Source of the DNA: Rapana venosa
Taxonomy: Eukaryota; Mollusca; Gastropoda; Neogastropoda; Muricidae
DNA length: 64,000 nucleotides
NCBI GenBank assembly: GCA_028751875.1
Contig: CM054145.1
Location: 44,817,754-44,881,753, forward strand
Direction of reading: 5' to 3'
Shown in pieces: positions 32,090 to 46,694 of this stretch (within the stretch, counting starts at the first letter, position 1; each line of letters opens with the position of its first letter). The translations under genes were made by a program, and so were the position numbers. The notes beneath the pieces were generated by a model. That model was not told where the DNA came from, searched no databases, and saw only the letters and a list, made by a program, of their open reading frames with translations.

Positions 32090-34526
32090 TACTGTGTTTA
32101 CTCTGTATGTCAGATAATTCAGAAAACAAATGTCTGTTCAATCATAACAACATTCATAACTATCCACTTCATGAATACAACATGATAAGACATAAAAATA
32201 TCCTGTGGTGACATGACTGTTGATAATAACACAAAAACAAAAAGAAAAAAGATAATATGTACCAATGTCCCCTACTTTGTTTTATATATATCTATACATA
32301 TATGTAATTGTGACATTACTTTTTAACACTATCTCTATGTCAAGGGAGAAAACCCCTCTTTCCCAGTACACAGGCAGTGTGCACACTTGTATGCTACCGT
32401 AACCCAGTAGTGGGTGATACAGAGGGAAGGGTTAGTAGATGGTTGGTTACCCTACAGCAGGTTACTTGTAGGGAAAGGGTTAAAGATCACATAAAGTCTT
32501 ATTGCGTAACATATCTCTGTCATATTATGTGAGACCAGATGAGCACCATGGACAGTGCAAACTCATAGGAAACACGAGTCATCTCTGAGTCGTCTGGCTG
32601 AAGGGTAATTCCTCCCTCCCTAGAATGAACACTTGTTCTAACTTCTTTCTCATAAAAGCCTTTCCGGGCAATACTATAAAGCAAATCTCATATGAAAACG
32701 CACGAAAAATGTTTTAATCTTTAATGGAAGAGATGGCAGACACAGTTAGAGGTATGCATGGCATGAACACACCTAGCATCTTAATGTGCATGTTAAAATG
32801 GAATACTATCAACACTGGGGCAGCATGATATCTCCAATCAGAAGAGTAGATCCAAGATTGTGTTTGAAAGAATAAAAAAGAAAAGATAGTTCTGAATGCA
32901 AATAATTCCTGAAGAGAGTAAGCATAACAGATTCCCGAAGAAGACAACTGCCAAAGCCTACAGTTTACTTATTTTAAAGAATGGTAATGTCATCGTGATA
33001 CTAGTGGTCTCAAAACCAGTTTCCTTCATAATTATTAAAATGGATGATCTTTTGTTTCCTGAAAAGTTTATCATATTTCTCTGAACAAGTGAAAGTTCAT
33101 TTATCACATGACTTATCAGACAAACAACATATTGCTACATATGGTTTCTGATCTATTCTGTATGACTATTATGGGTAACTACTACTACAATGCTTTCTTG
33201 GGGAAGAGGAAACTGTATTGACTGAAACATAGCTCTGATCAACAAAGCCTACCTGTTGTAGAACACGGTACAGGACTGACGACTAACCTGTCCTTAGACA
33301 TCTGAAGATTACATTTTCAACACAAGGCTAAAATTTGTATAAGAATAACACATTTGCAAGCTATCCCTTGGGTAACATGGAACTTCACAGAAAAACTGTC
33401 TATAGTACATGTGTATTTACATATTAAGATCAGACACAGTACACATAAGGAAAATGCCTGAACATTTTATGCAATACATTTCCTGCAAGTTCATTCAAAC
33501 GTATTTGTGCAATGGAGATGACAGATTCATTAGTGCATAACAACAGTGAATGCAAACAATAAAGACGGGTCCAAAAACACCTTTGTCGTCGCCCCTCTCT
33601 TCATTTCAATTATAATTTGGCTTAATCCACGTCTCTAAAAATGCTTTACACTTATGATTATGGCTTAGAACTCAAATCACTGATTGGGAGATGAGTTGGG
33701 TTGTACTTTTGTGTGTGTATCAGCATGCTTAACAGTTTCCTCAATAATATCATGAGATCAAATACTCCATTTCTGCACTATCTTCTATGGTACAAAATGT
33801 GATCAGTCGAACAGCTCATCAAAGTGAATTAGTTCTGTCCTAAAGATTTTCCCTTCCACATTAAATCTGGCGTGTTTGAAGGTCAAATGGAAAAAGAGCT
33901 TGCCCCTATTTTTTTTAAAAATTCCCCCACCCCCACACCACCAACCTCAAAGCACCAAGCAAACACCATAACCACCATAAAACAAACCATATATAGAAAT
34001 AATGTGTTTGGAATGCTGCAAAGTAAACACTGAAAATAAAACTGCTAGCTAAGCATTCAGATAAGTCTTTAAAAAAGTCGCTTTATGAAAAAGACTTAAT
34101 AGTCCACAGGAACGCTCAAGATAAGGCTGTGCACACCATTCACTTTTGTGCAAAGACATGCTGCAAGCAGATGACTCGCTGAACCATTACATGTAGATGC
34201 TGGAATGGTGACCAATACACTACCAACACATTTAAAAGAATAATAGAAGATGTGCTGATAATTATTTCAACTAATAAACTTTCACTGAAGAAAATTTAAA
34301 AAATTTTTTTTATATTAAAGTGTGTTTTGGCTTCTTTTTTTCTTTCTTTTAAAAAATTGTTACCCAAGTTTTATACAGACCCAGTCAGAATGTCCAATTT
34401 TGTACATCCAGTTGCATTTTTTCACATGCTCAGGACTGAGTATGGATCATAATGCCAATAAACATACATTAAACAAGAAAATTGAGATAACATGACAGAA
34501 TTTGGTGATAATACAACACTACTATA

Positions 34527-34557
<31 letters not shown>

Positions 34558-36750
34558 GTCCAGATGATTAAAAGGACACCAGTCTTCTCATACCAATATT
34601 TCCAACATAACCCTTTTCAGTGTCATTCAAAAACCCTATAAAGATTACAAGTGCCTTCTCAATGCCAACAAATTTGGGGAATTGACTGTAATAATTAATA
34701 ATTCTAGTGCAAACTCTATCAAGAGACACAGCAAAGAAATATAAATGGATTTGGTAGGAGAATGAAGGAAGATGCTGAATATGGGCTTATTTTTCAGCTC
34801 TGTTGATTTCAAAGACCTATGCTGGCATTCAAAAGTGGGACGACAGCAGTGAACAACCATATGGTATTGATTAGGGAAGCACTTTATTGCAGGCATCAGC
34901 TGATTGCCTACAGGCCCTGAAAGGGTTAATTAACAAAAAACCCTTAAGCACAAGAAATCAAATATCATCTGAGGAGTGGGCTAAAACAGTCCATAGTAAA
35001 TTCAGTGAAAACGGTTCCTGAGAATCTGAATTATCAAACACTTTAAATGGCTTTTAGTTTGAATTCATTCATGTCCGACAAGACAGTTGGAAGAAACAAA
35101 TATGACTAGAACTACCTGATGGTAACTTCTGATAGGAATCGTCAGTGCAGATGTAGTTTTCAAGACTTTTATAAAAAAACAACCAACCACACAACAAAAA
35201 ACCTAGCAATTAAAAAAAAAGATTCAATGAAAATGTTAACTGGATCTTGTAAACCGTTCCCAGTTTTAAAAAAAAGTATGAAAACTTAAAATACTTCCAG
35301 TGTGTGCATGTGCACACATGCATGCATGCACATATGCGTGTTCCTGTGCAGTGTGCATTCATGTGTGTTTATGTAGAAGGAGGAGGGGAAGATATTGGTC
35401 CCTTAAAAACAACATCTTTGCAAAAAATGATCATTCAAGTTGCTAAAACCCCAGCAAACTGCTGAGACCATGCTCAGGGTAAAGAGTGAGGAAGAAGTGG
35501 ATTCTATCTCACCTGACATGGAACACCGAGTCATAAAACGTACACAAATGCTAAACAAATCATAACTGGTTCAGCATAACACACACAACCAAATCTATAC
35601 AAAACTAAAACTCTTAATAAAGACTTGTTAACCCATGTGACGTTAAAAAAAAAGAAGAAAATAACTAACAAATAAGTGTTAAAATGAAAAAAAATCAAAT
35701 AAAAAAAGCCCAAACAAAATAAAACCAAAAAAACTCCAGCAAACATGACTGAAATAAGATTAAAATGTTAAGATACTTATCTAGCAATATAATACCTTGC
35801 TAAATCCATTAAAAAAAATTGCAAGAAAGAAGACTAAACAAATCCACTGCACAACCCTGCAGTATTTTCCCTACCCACTACATCAAAGTTGATTCTGCAT
35901 TATGCTATCGATTTGTTCTCTGCATTTGATTTTCTAGAGCATCTGTGGGAACTGGTGGACATGAATTGGGGGGGGGGGGGGGGGGGAAATCTAACCATGT
36001 GTTCTGGGGCCCAACCAATAAAAAACAGACATAACTCGCTCAGACTAAGTACTTTCACATCTTTTATTCAGGAAATCAATATAGAAAAAAGAAGAAAATC
36101 CAATTCAAATAAACAACACCAAAAAAATAACACCCCCCCCCCTGAAAAATTCTTAACCCTAACTGAGATATGACGATCTTGAGTGAAGTGAAGAGAGATG
36201 GGCAATCGTCTGAAGCTTTGCCAAAATTGCTACTAAGACTTTTTTTTAAATGAGCTGGTTGACAACTGCTATAAAATAAGTGATGCTTGATTAAGCAGCA
36301 GGGCTTTTTTCTGTACAAATGACTGGATACACTCGGAAGGTGGGATGGCAAAAAGTAAACATGCAAGCGATACCTAAGGACAGGGGTTAACAACACAATC
36401 TTTGTATGGCAACAAAATGACTGATGGGGAGAAGATGGTAAAATTTGTTAATTTTCAGCAAAATGTACATCAACCTTTTTCACTAACACAACCAAAAAAA
36501 GAAAGGAAACGAAAAATTCAATTAAAGCCAAATTATGTATGCAGTGCAGTGTCCCAACATTAGCAAAAACACCAATGCCAAAATGCGATAATGGTTTTCT
36601 TCTTTGTTCCTCAGCTAGCGCTCCAAGGTTTACCAATGGTGAGATTTTGCGTATGCAACCCTTTTTAATCACCATTAAGTTAGCCGAATTCCAACTTCAG
36701 GAATGGAGTCTAAACACAAACCTGTGTGCATGCATGTTTTGTTGTTTTTT

Positions 36751-37010
36751 TAATCTGTCAACCGTTCCTACCAGCACAAAATGGCCCACTCTTTTGAAAG
36801 GTGGGATGGGTTCTTAACGTGTGTAAGATGTTCTGCATGCACAGGGTGTCAGTTTATAGTCTCATCTGAAGACTTTGGGTAGAGTGGAGTCGGTACTGAT
36901 GTTAACTCCAGGGTAAAATCCCCTAAAACGGGCACCTCCGAGGTGGCTTGATCCTGGGCCATCCAATCACAAATGCAGAGCTCTAACCACTACGCTATCC
37001 TGCTCCCCCT
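36751..37010 (-). repeat. tRNA-headed SINE, family 1 (diverged)
   Basis: In minus sense: head AGGATAGCGTAGTGGTTAGA, body with GGAGTTAACATCAG and GAGACTATAAACTGACACCC, then GGGCCATTTTGTGCTGGTAG. Same family as 47203-47533 with substitutions. Confidence 0.8.
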
Positions 37011-37660
37011 GACAAGCATTTAAAATCGCACCTATGAACATTATCTGGAAGTAAAAACAAAACACACACAAAAAAGCAAACCAAACTCCAAGCAAGGCTG
37101 CAGCGAATCTGAAATTGTCCAAAGCAGAAATATCTAGGAAAGTAAATCACCACAGTTATCCCTAAAACTGTTTATACTTCAACAACATCATGGCAACATT
37201 CTGAAAATTGCTGTGTATTCTTAATATAGTTTCCAAACATTCTGTGCAGTCTTACAACATTCATACGAGTGATAACAAACTGAGTTAAAGAACTTATTAC
37301 AAATTATATGTACATCTGAGCAGTAAGGGCAAAATTCCTTTTCCAAGTATATTACTTAATCTGTGCTAGAGAGACACGTCTTCCCTCTCAAAGCCTGTAT
37401 TCTCTTGCCTGTTCTTAATATCACACATTACATGCTAATATCTATAACTGAATGCTAATATCAATAACTGTGATAAACTAAAATAAACACTTCTGTTGTT
37501 GGTTGAACAGCAAAATTTATGTTACCTGCAAAAATGAGCTATCTCTGTACAATATTAGCTGTAAAAACAGGTAGCTCTTTTAGGCAGGCAACATTTAAAA
37601 CAGACCAATATGTAAACATTACCAGACTAAAGAGAGCAATCCCTCGGTTTCAGATAAAGA

Positions 37661-37954
37661 TAAAAGGTAAAGGTGTTCCAGTAACCTATGCGGTCGTTGG
37701 GGAGCAAGATGTCAGAGACCTCAGCTTCTCCGGGAGCCAGTGTACTGAGGGTAGCGCCCATCTCCTCCCCCTAATCGCTTTACCTTCCCTGACCCTAAAG
37801 AGGGCAGGTAAAAATATACAGCTGGGTTAACTAAGAGACTGTACTGAAGCCATGGGGCACAAACGGTCACCCATCAACTTGGTAACCACGCTCAATGCTG
37901 CTTCACCACAGCTTGGGAAAGCGCGAGATCTGACCACTGAGCTATCCTGACCCC
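37661..37954 (-). repeat. SINE with chimeric tRNA / 5S rRNA head
   Basis: Inverted copy of the element at 3047-3345. In minus sense it has GGATAGCTCAGTGGTCAGAT, then a 5S-like GGTTACCAAGTTGATGGGTG, and ends in GGTTACTGGAACACCTTTAC. Confidence 0.8.
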
Positions 37955-38922
37955 ACTTACATCGGGTGAACTAAGGACAATACTCAAGCAAAGCTACCTG
38001 AAGAGTCAACCTTCCAGTTTACAGCCACACCTGAACATGTTGAATATTCTGGGTTTGGAAAGCAAGTGCTGTAACCGCAGTGCAATAATTTGGTCACCTT
38101 TTTCTTTCTTGACAACATTGAAAAAACAAAACAAAAAACCCATGTAGCATTAACAAAAACAAAACCCAACATGTAGCATTTGTTAAATGGTGTATTCATG
38201 GGATTAAGGCCATGTTGTTATCTTATTTACAAAATGGGATATGGCAAATACTAAAAAAAAAAAAAATATTATTTTAAATTGCAACAATTCAAAACTTGGC
38301 TTCTCATAAATATGGTAATCTCCGTATATTTTTGTTGTTGAGACAGGAGTACTTATATTATTACACATACTGGAATAAAATCTTCAGGCAAAGTATGCAT
38401 TCATATTTTTATTTAACCTCAAAATGTTTAGAAATGAACGATTATAGCATAATAAAATCTACTCTGTATTGAAGCTTCTTTAAGTGAAACTGAAAGGAAA
38501 AAACCCCACAAATAAAATACACAATCAAAATTTCATATCAAGTACTATCAATAGTAAAACTTAAAGAAATACAAGTATTATGTACAATTCAGAATACTGG
38601 GTGGAAATCCATTTTTGTGTGATTATGAAATGAACTCAGTGATTGGCAGGGCAGTGCAGAAAGCCTGCACATATCTCTAAATGCAACTAAGCCAGATCAT
38701 GTACAAAAAGATGACCAGAAAAAAGAGTCCAAACGACTTGTACTGACATGCCATAAATCACACATACGCACAACACAGCCTAAAGCAAAGCACATACTAG
38801 ACCACAACTCGCTTGTGTGTGTGTTTTTTACCACTAGATCAATCATGACTCGCTTGAATTAAGCCGACAAGGTTCTGATTCTTATTTGATTTTTATCTTT
38901 TAAACAAAATTTATTCAATCAT

Positions 38923-39030
38923 TCTTTTATTTCGAGGATAATGGAAATGTGCTTTTTTTCATCCAGTCTCCGTGTATGCAGTTGTGTCAATTTTGTCACC
39001 CGCTCCTACCGGCACACAATGGCCTATAGC
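38923..39030 (-). repeat. SINE family 1, 3' fragment
   Basis: Contains TTTCGAGGATAATGGAA and CACCxGCTCCTACCGGCACA, the 3' portion of the family 1 element in minus orientation. Confidence 0.75.
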
Positions 39031-42000
39031 ATATTTGTACATTTAAGGACAGAAGTGTGTGAGTGCATATATGCATTTTACATGAATATGTGTGTGCCTG
39101 CACAAGCATACAAACACACTTTTCTCTACTGATTTCCTAAGCCACGTAAGTTGTAGTTGTAATAGAACACAATTGGCTGGACCACAACCTTCCTAAGCAG
39201 TTAGTTGTAACGAAGTAACAGCTGTTGTGATGGACAAAAACTGAAAGCCAGCATTCAGATATCAACTCATTCAAATTTCTGTCCCAGTAGACAAACAGTA
39301 TGCAAGAAAAATGCAATCAAACAATATTCAACAAAACTGCATGCCAAAGTTTATCATAAACGCATACACACACACACACACAGATAAACCTATGCGTTCA
39401 GACAAATGAAGATGATTACAAAGACTCACTCTTTGTATCTACACCTGTGCATAAAAAAAAGGTTAAAAATGGAAGGCAGAATGCCAACAACAGCTTGTGT
39501 TAAGCCATTTCCTCATGATTTTTGTCATTCATAACTGTCAATGCCAAAACTCTGATCTAGATTCCAAACAACAGTGCACAACTGTAACCACCACAAGGAC
39601 AACATTAACTTTAATTACACACTTGGTATGCTGATACAGCATTCCTGAGGAACAACACCCTCTCCCCCCCTTTTTTGTTGTTGTTGATGTTGTTCATCCA
39701 ATGACAACCTGAACCAGCTGGAAAATCATAACAACAAAATATGAAAAAGAAAACCCACCTCATCCCCACCCCCCTTTCCCTAAAAAAACAAAAAAACATA
39801 CCCCCCCCCCCCTCTCAAATAAATAAAAGCACAGAAAAACAACAAAAATCCACATTAAAAAAACCCAAAACAACAACAAAACCCAAACAACAAAAACCTG
39901 TTTATTCCTCGATCAGTAAGTCACTCCACAAATTCTTCACTTAGATTGGCGCTTTAGGAAAACAAAATTTTTTACAGCATGATTATGCAGTTACACCAAC
40001 ATGCTTAGGGATGTGAAACAAACGACTGGAAAAATACACACAGGTAAAGTAATCTCTAAGGGCCATCTTTCAGTTCTACTTAAAACAATTTTTTTTAATG
40101 AGATACATCCACAGAAACAGACAGACATACAAAGAGAGAGACAGACACACAGACAGAGAGAACAAAGAGACAGAAAGCTGCAATCAACAGTTCAGACCTA
40201 ATCTCAAATAAACCAGCAGTTTTTTTTCTATAAAATAACAATTACCACCAAGCTGGATGTGCCCAGGAAGAAATCAAACAACAACCCAAAAAAAGAAGTA
40301 AAATAAAGAATTGGGCCTTAAAATGCCCTTAATATTTCCTCTAACACAGACACAATACTGAAACAACCCTCCTCCTAAAAAAAAAAAAATTTTAAGAAAA
40401 AAAGTTCATCCCTACACTAGCAACTGATATATTCTGTCCACTTTCAATATGAAGGTAGGCAGAATCAAGATCTTTTATCAGTAACACTTGCAACATATAA
40501 AATATAAAAACCAACAATAAAAAAAAAATATAACAGTGATGACAGGAAAATCAAATATGTCTTGGTCTCTAGCAGTGTCTTGGGGCTGTTCTCACCTGTC
40601 ATCGTTAGCCCAGGCCAAAAACTGTCTCAGTCATTTACGTCGACTAATTACCAAGGCCTACCCTAAAATGTTATGTTGCAAAATGTTGTGCTGTGGTTGC
40701 CTTCAGCCATGACAAGCTCTCAACATAACAACCTGCACTCACATTTAAAGGAGAAAAAAATCTTCTGACGATGGAGTAAAGCTGCTTATATGGCAAGGTA
40801 CTTAAAAACAGTCACACAGGCAAACTTCTCATTCAGTGTACAATTTCAATCCCACGGTGATTCCTAGGTGTGTTAAGCTGGGGAATGCACAACAACAACC
40901 CGTCACCAACCTATCTCGGAACCCCTTTCCACCTTCTGGAGCTGGTGAGACTGAAAGCGACAGTACTTGTCTGCTGGATATCCAAGGCATAGTTTCAGTC
41001 AAGAAATTAAACTACTTTCAGTTCCTAACGCAACACAAATACATTAAGTCGAGATTATAGATGAATACATATCTGTCCAGATTTTTTAAAGACTGTCTAA
41101 AAAAAAAAAAAAATGCTTCTAGATACTATACCTTAAAAAAAGGAAAGAAAAATGCAATTCGTAATAGCACACCAAACAAATCAATAGTTGTATTTTCAAA
41201 TTGTCCAGCTATTGCCTGTTATAATTATTTGTTTAAAAATCTCATGACTGCCACATTTTTTTAAAAAAACTTGGCATTAAAAACAGATTTCTTTTCATTT
41301 TCCTCAACAACATTCAAACATAAGGCTGGAATGACAGCACACTGACAATCTGTTACGCTCATAAAAAAAGAAGAGAAAATTCCTGTTTGCTTCATACCTG
41401 AAATAAACCTATGTACATCATAAACTGAAATCACTGAAACTCTGGCACACTTTCTCTTCTGAGGTAGTATTGCACTTGAGATAACATACTTTAACAGGTC
41501 TGTTTGTTCAACCCATTTAAATCTGCTGTAAACACAAATATACAGGATATAAGAAAAACTACTTTTGATAAATTTCCCCTTGATTTGTCTGTCACAAATA
41601 CCTGTGGCTTGAGAAAACAGTTCACAACTGTCATTTCCACAATGTTGTGTCATTTCCTTTCAGTTTGTCTTTCTTCACGTCTGTGCAACTCTTCTTATCT
41701 TCCTCCTTTTTTTTTTTTTACCCCGTGTGCGTTTTGTCTCAATAGCTCTTCCTTCTTTCTGTAATTGATGCTCCTCATGTCTAATGGTGTTATACCTCTC
41801 AATCACATATTCCTGTCAACCACCCTCTTGCCACTAAACTGATGAAGAACACTGCTTCTTGTAAAAGGCAGGCCTCGACTTACTGTGAATTTTCACTGAC
41901 AGAGAACAGGACAGAAATATTAGACTGACAGTCACAGATATGTTGTCAACTTGCTGCAACTAATGCAGTCAATACTTGTTCCTGTTCCCTGTGCATCTGA

Positions 42001-42520
42001 AAATGAATGAAGAACAGAATCAGCAAATGACAGTTCTGTAAGCATGCTTCAACACTGAATGTACACTTTGCGATAACAATAAACTATTTTAGTTTGACTC
42101 TTTAATTCTCACATGAGTACACACAAAAAATCACATGTGTGTGCATATGTATACACGTGTATGCATGCATGTGAATGGATGTGCATGGCTGTTTGTACAC
42201 TTGTACACACAAACTTCACTTATACAGATCTACACATTGAGAAATTTGATGATCAGCTGTATAAGATTTGTCATGTTAGCTCAAAATGATTATTTCATCA
42301 TTTCTTAAAATACCATCAGTGAACAATTTACTCAGGTTAAACCAGCCTGAATCAGATCTCTATATATATATCATCAAAAATCTCTTTACAATCAAACGGT
42401 GAATACAACCAATATCCACTCTACCTCCACAAAGTCATCTTTTTCATACTCTCTCTTTTTGGCAGTTTGGTCAAACGTAAGGGGCAGGGCTGTTAGAATT
42501 ACTTAATCAAACCGTCATTG

Positions 42521-42627
42521 TTAATCTGTCCCAAAATACTTCTGGCCAAAATGGTTGGGTGTGACAGGGTGTACTTCTGTTGTGACGATGGTCATTCCAG
42601 GGAATTTGGTCAGAATCTGTTTCACCG
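42521..42627 (-). CDS. UPRT: UPRT exon 7 (last coding exon)
   Basis: VKQILTKFPGMTIVTTEVHP then VTPNHFGQKYFGTD and TAA at 42523-42521; acceptor TGTTTGCAG. The FGQKYFGTD end is diagnostic for animal UPRT. Confidence 0.96.
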
Positions 42628-43855
42628 CTGCAAACACACATATGACAACTATTAGATGACAAAGAAACATGATTTGTGTTAAATAAATAAAGAAAAACTG
42701 TTCTTCCCTGTATATGGTGCAATTGTTCACAAACTGTGCCTTTTTTTTTTTAAAGCTTTTGAATGTGGCAAAAGTCAAGAAGATATTTTCTTTGATTTTT
42801 TTAAACTCTAATTTCTCTTGTGCAATCATATCCTTCAAACCAGTCAGACAGGCAAAGGTTGTTTGATGTTTTAAATGGTTTTATGTTGAAAGTTCCTGAA
42901 AAACAAATAAAATCCCCCCCCCCCCCCCCCCCCCCCCCCCCACACACACACAACCCCCCCCAGATATATGACTTTAGTGTATGCACACATCCAATCATAA
43001 ATCATTTTTGCTTTTTAGAAATTTCATTAAAAGACCTATTTTCAGAAATGTTGCTTTTTTAATTTAAATGCTCAATTGTCATGAGTGATGTGCTCATCAA
43101 TACAGGAGGACAGATACTGGTTTAATGTGTCTTTTTCTGATTGAAGATAATTGAGATTTTAATATGTGTACATAAAACTGCAAATAGGGGACAGGATAGC
43201 CTAGAGCTTAGAGCATTGAGCTAGTGATCTGGCAGCCACACACACACACACATTCCTAAACTATTCAGCAGACTAAGAATACATTTTCCCCATTCCTGGC
43301 AGAATTCAGCTTTAATTATAAGCTTCACAATACCACATTTGGACCCGTGCACCTTCATACGGCTGATTTCAGTACTTTTGGAGAAGTTTGAGTATTTTCC
43401 AAAGAATTTCAGTAATTTCATGCCCAGTACGTGACAGGCTTTTTTCTTCAGTGAAAAATAAACAACATTCTTCTTTTCTGTTCTTTTTCATTTGCCTTTG
43501 ATTTTTTAACTCTAAGTTCACAAGTTTGTAAACATTTTGTTCTTCCTCACCAACTAATAAATTTTAACAGGTCTGATAATGGGATACTGTTTAGAACATT
43601 TTTATTTTTTTTTTTTTTAGTTTTCAAAAGGGATATTATAAATGTGTGAATATGTGTGTGTTTGTTCGTTCTTTACTAATCTCTTTTCACTTTAAGTGAT
43701 ATTAGACTCTGTGTGTGTGTGTGTGTGTGGTGTGTGTGTGTTGTGGTGTGTGTGTGTGTGACGTGTGTGTGTGTGTGTGACTGTATGCGTGTGTGATATC
43801 TTCAGTTTAACGTCTATTCACATTTAGTGTGTGCATGCATGCATGTGTGTGTGTG

Positions 43856-43893
<38 letters not shown>

Positions 43894-43940
43894 GTGTGGT
43901 GTGTGTGTGTGTGTGCACGCGCGCACGTGCATGCGTGTGA

Positions 43941-43973
<33 letters not shown>

Positions 43974-46655
43974 CCAGAGAGAGAAACAGAGAGAGAGAGG
44001 TTGACAGAGACAGACAGAGTGAGAATCAGGACCTACCTTGCGGAGTGCAGAAGAGGTTGAGCAGAATGACGTTTTGTTCGCTGACATTGTGCTCCTGCAA
44101 GACGGTCACTGCCTTCACCACCGTGTTGCCTGTATCTGAAACATCGTACAATAAATAGTGCAAACATTAAACCCTTTCATTATTTTTCAGTTTCCCCAGG
44201 AGGTGTCGCAGCCAGAAGAAAATATTCAAAATATACTTTTAAAAAAAAGAAAAAAAGGTAAAGGTGTCCCATAACCTATGCACTAGTTGGGGAGCGAGGT
44301 GTCAGAGACCTCAACTTCTCCAGAGGCCAGCATATTGAGGGTGGTGCGTGTCTCATCTCCCTCACTGCTTTTCCTTCCCTGCTTTATTATTGGGGGGGGG
44401 GCTCCAATAAGCAGATGCCTTACCAATGCATATAATTTGTTTTTTTAAAAAGGGAAAAAACAAAGGAAAGTGACATACTTATATCGGTTGCAAACTGTTC
44501 TTTCCATTATAAAAAAAAAAATTGATCAAGTTACACATATAAAGTTAATGATACGGATTCATAAACACCTAATAAACAAACCTAATTAGCTGAACTCGAT
44601 CTATTTCATTTATAAGCAATTTTGTGGTGTTGCCAAACAAATCATAAGGCCGCAGCTTCTCACCTGTAACGAAACACCTGAAGTATGCTTTAAGCAATCG
44701 TGTGTGCGTGTGCGTGCGTGAGTGAGTGTGAAATTTCATTTCGCATCTCTTCTCAATCTTTGATATCAGACCAGAAGAAAGTAGGAATGGGGAGAGTTGT
44801 ATAAAAATGGTGGGGGTGGGGAGATCCCTGTCTCGTTAATAACTGTGTATAATAAAAGGACATTTTCATCACTAGACTACAGTGCAGAGAGTGTGAAGTG
44901 CATGTGTATCTGTCCATACACGTGTAAGCATGTGTATGTGTGCGTGTGTACATCCGCACGCATGAGTGAGTGTGTGTGGGTGTGTGCATGCATGAGTAAG
45001 CATTTAATTGTGTCTTGTTTGTGTGTGTGTCTGTGAATCTGCAGATAGTGTGATTATGTATGTGCACAAGTTCACACATGCAATCATGTGTCTGTTTTCA
45101 TTATTCCATTATCCTCGATATAAAAGAATAAATGAATGAATGAATGTGTATCTGCATGCTAGTGTGTCTTGCATGTTAATCATACTATACTTTGATTTTT
45201 CGTAACCACTCACTCACTCATTCATGACTGCACATGTTACACATTCAAATGCTCACTTCAGTTCTTTATCGCATGTTTAAAAAAAAATTTTGGGGGGGTT
45301 AACCTTTATCGCACACTTACTCATGATTGGATACATCAAGAGGACCTTGCGCCGACACACGTCGTGAGGAACCTTGGCGTACACACTTCTGGCTTCATGA
45401 GTGTCTTCGTCACTCTGGATGAGAATTTTCCCCAAACGAATGGAGCGGCAGCAGTCCCTCAGCCCTTGCTCCATTGCCTCCCCTGTCACAACCAAAAATT
45501 ATACATTTCTGTGCAACTGAAAGAAATGTTTTAGAAAGTTCATATGTATGAAGATATACATTTCTGAGCAACTGAAATAAATGTTTGAAAAAGTTCATCT
45601 ACATAGATATTCACATCATAAATCTGACAGATTTTTAGGTACGAAGAACAAAAAAAATTCTGTTTTGATATCTTTGGAGCTTCTGAAGTTTTACTGACTA
45701 ATTTGGCAACAAATGATTCTGTCAGCAATGACCTCGACAAGGCAATCACTTAACACCCCTCTGCCCTGCCCTGCCCCCCCCCCCCCCCCCCCCCACAAAT
45801 CCAAACAAACAAAAGCAAAAACAAAACAACAAAACCAAACCCACTTTGTTCTACAATGGAAACAGTCAAAAGCTATTCTTGAAGCCAGAATAAAAAGTAG
45901 CAAACTTGACCTTCAAAAGGGAGTAGCCAAGTTATGAAATTAGGCCACCCTCCACAGCTGCTATACCATTGTAAGTGGAGCTGTGCATGCCCAGAAGGAA
46001 GCAGCACTGAGGAAATGCATGTCGCCCATTTCCTCTACAGATGTCAACACTCAAGTCGCACTTTAGTCAACTGCATTGCTTTAGACCTAAGTGAGTTTAC
46101 ATTCCTTGCACTGATAGCAACAAATGCTCTATTATTTGTGCTTGACACATGTTCACAGTTTTATGCTGTTATTTTGCCTGAAAATTTAACTATGGAAAAA
46201 ATGCAACCAAAAAACAAAACAAAAACCAACCCACCAACAGCCTCCCCCCCCCCCTCCTTTTCAATACATTCTTGAGGTTGTCCTCTCTAGATAAAATGTT
46301 TCAACAAGTGGGATTTTTTTTTTTTAACAGGTGTTATCCCCTCTCTCTCACGCACACACATACACACTCTGCTTGATCCACACGCTTAAAAAATGCTTCT
46401 CATAAGGTCAATGAAATAAATCATCAATATATTAGCCTTACCGCTTCGCATAATGCTAACCCCGCAGTTTCCTTTCTCATACTGTAAGCCATTGTAGGTC
46501 TGGCCTGCCATGATAGACAAAAACAGTTGAATTGAAAACAGCGGAATGAAAATATTATTTATATAATCTTTTTTAAGAAAAATAAAGAGGAAAGAAATCA
46601 TTCACAGCCACATCTGTTTACTGGTTTGTGCATGTCTGTATGCAAGTGGGGTCTC

Positions 46656-46694
<39 letters not shown>

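Larger units (their letters stand above)
32090..42520. other. Long non-coding interval with scattered SINEs
   Basis: No reading frame with coding character or recognisable homology was found in ~10.4 kb. It contains poly-G (35969-35987), SINEs at 36751-37010, 37661-37954 and 38923-39030, and many homopolymer runs. It is downstream of the UPRT stop codon (minus strand), so part may be UPRT 3' UTR. Confidence 0.5.

Noticed and set aside
43824..44158. Open frames on both strands near UPRT exon 6
   Set aside because: Mostly GT/GA repeat translation; only 44037-44135 on the minus strand is a real exon.
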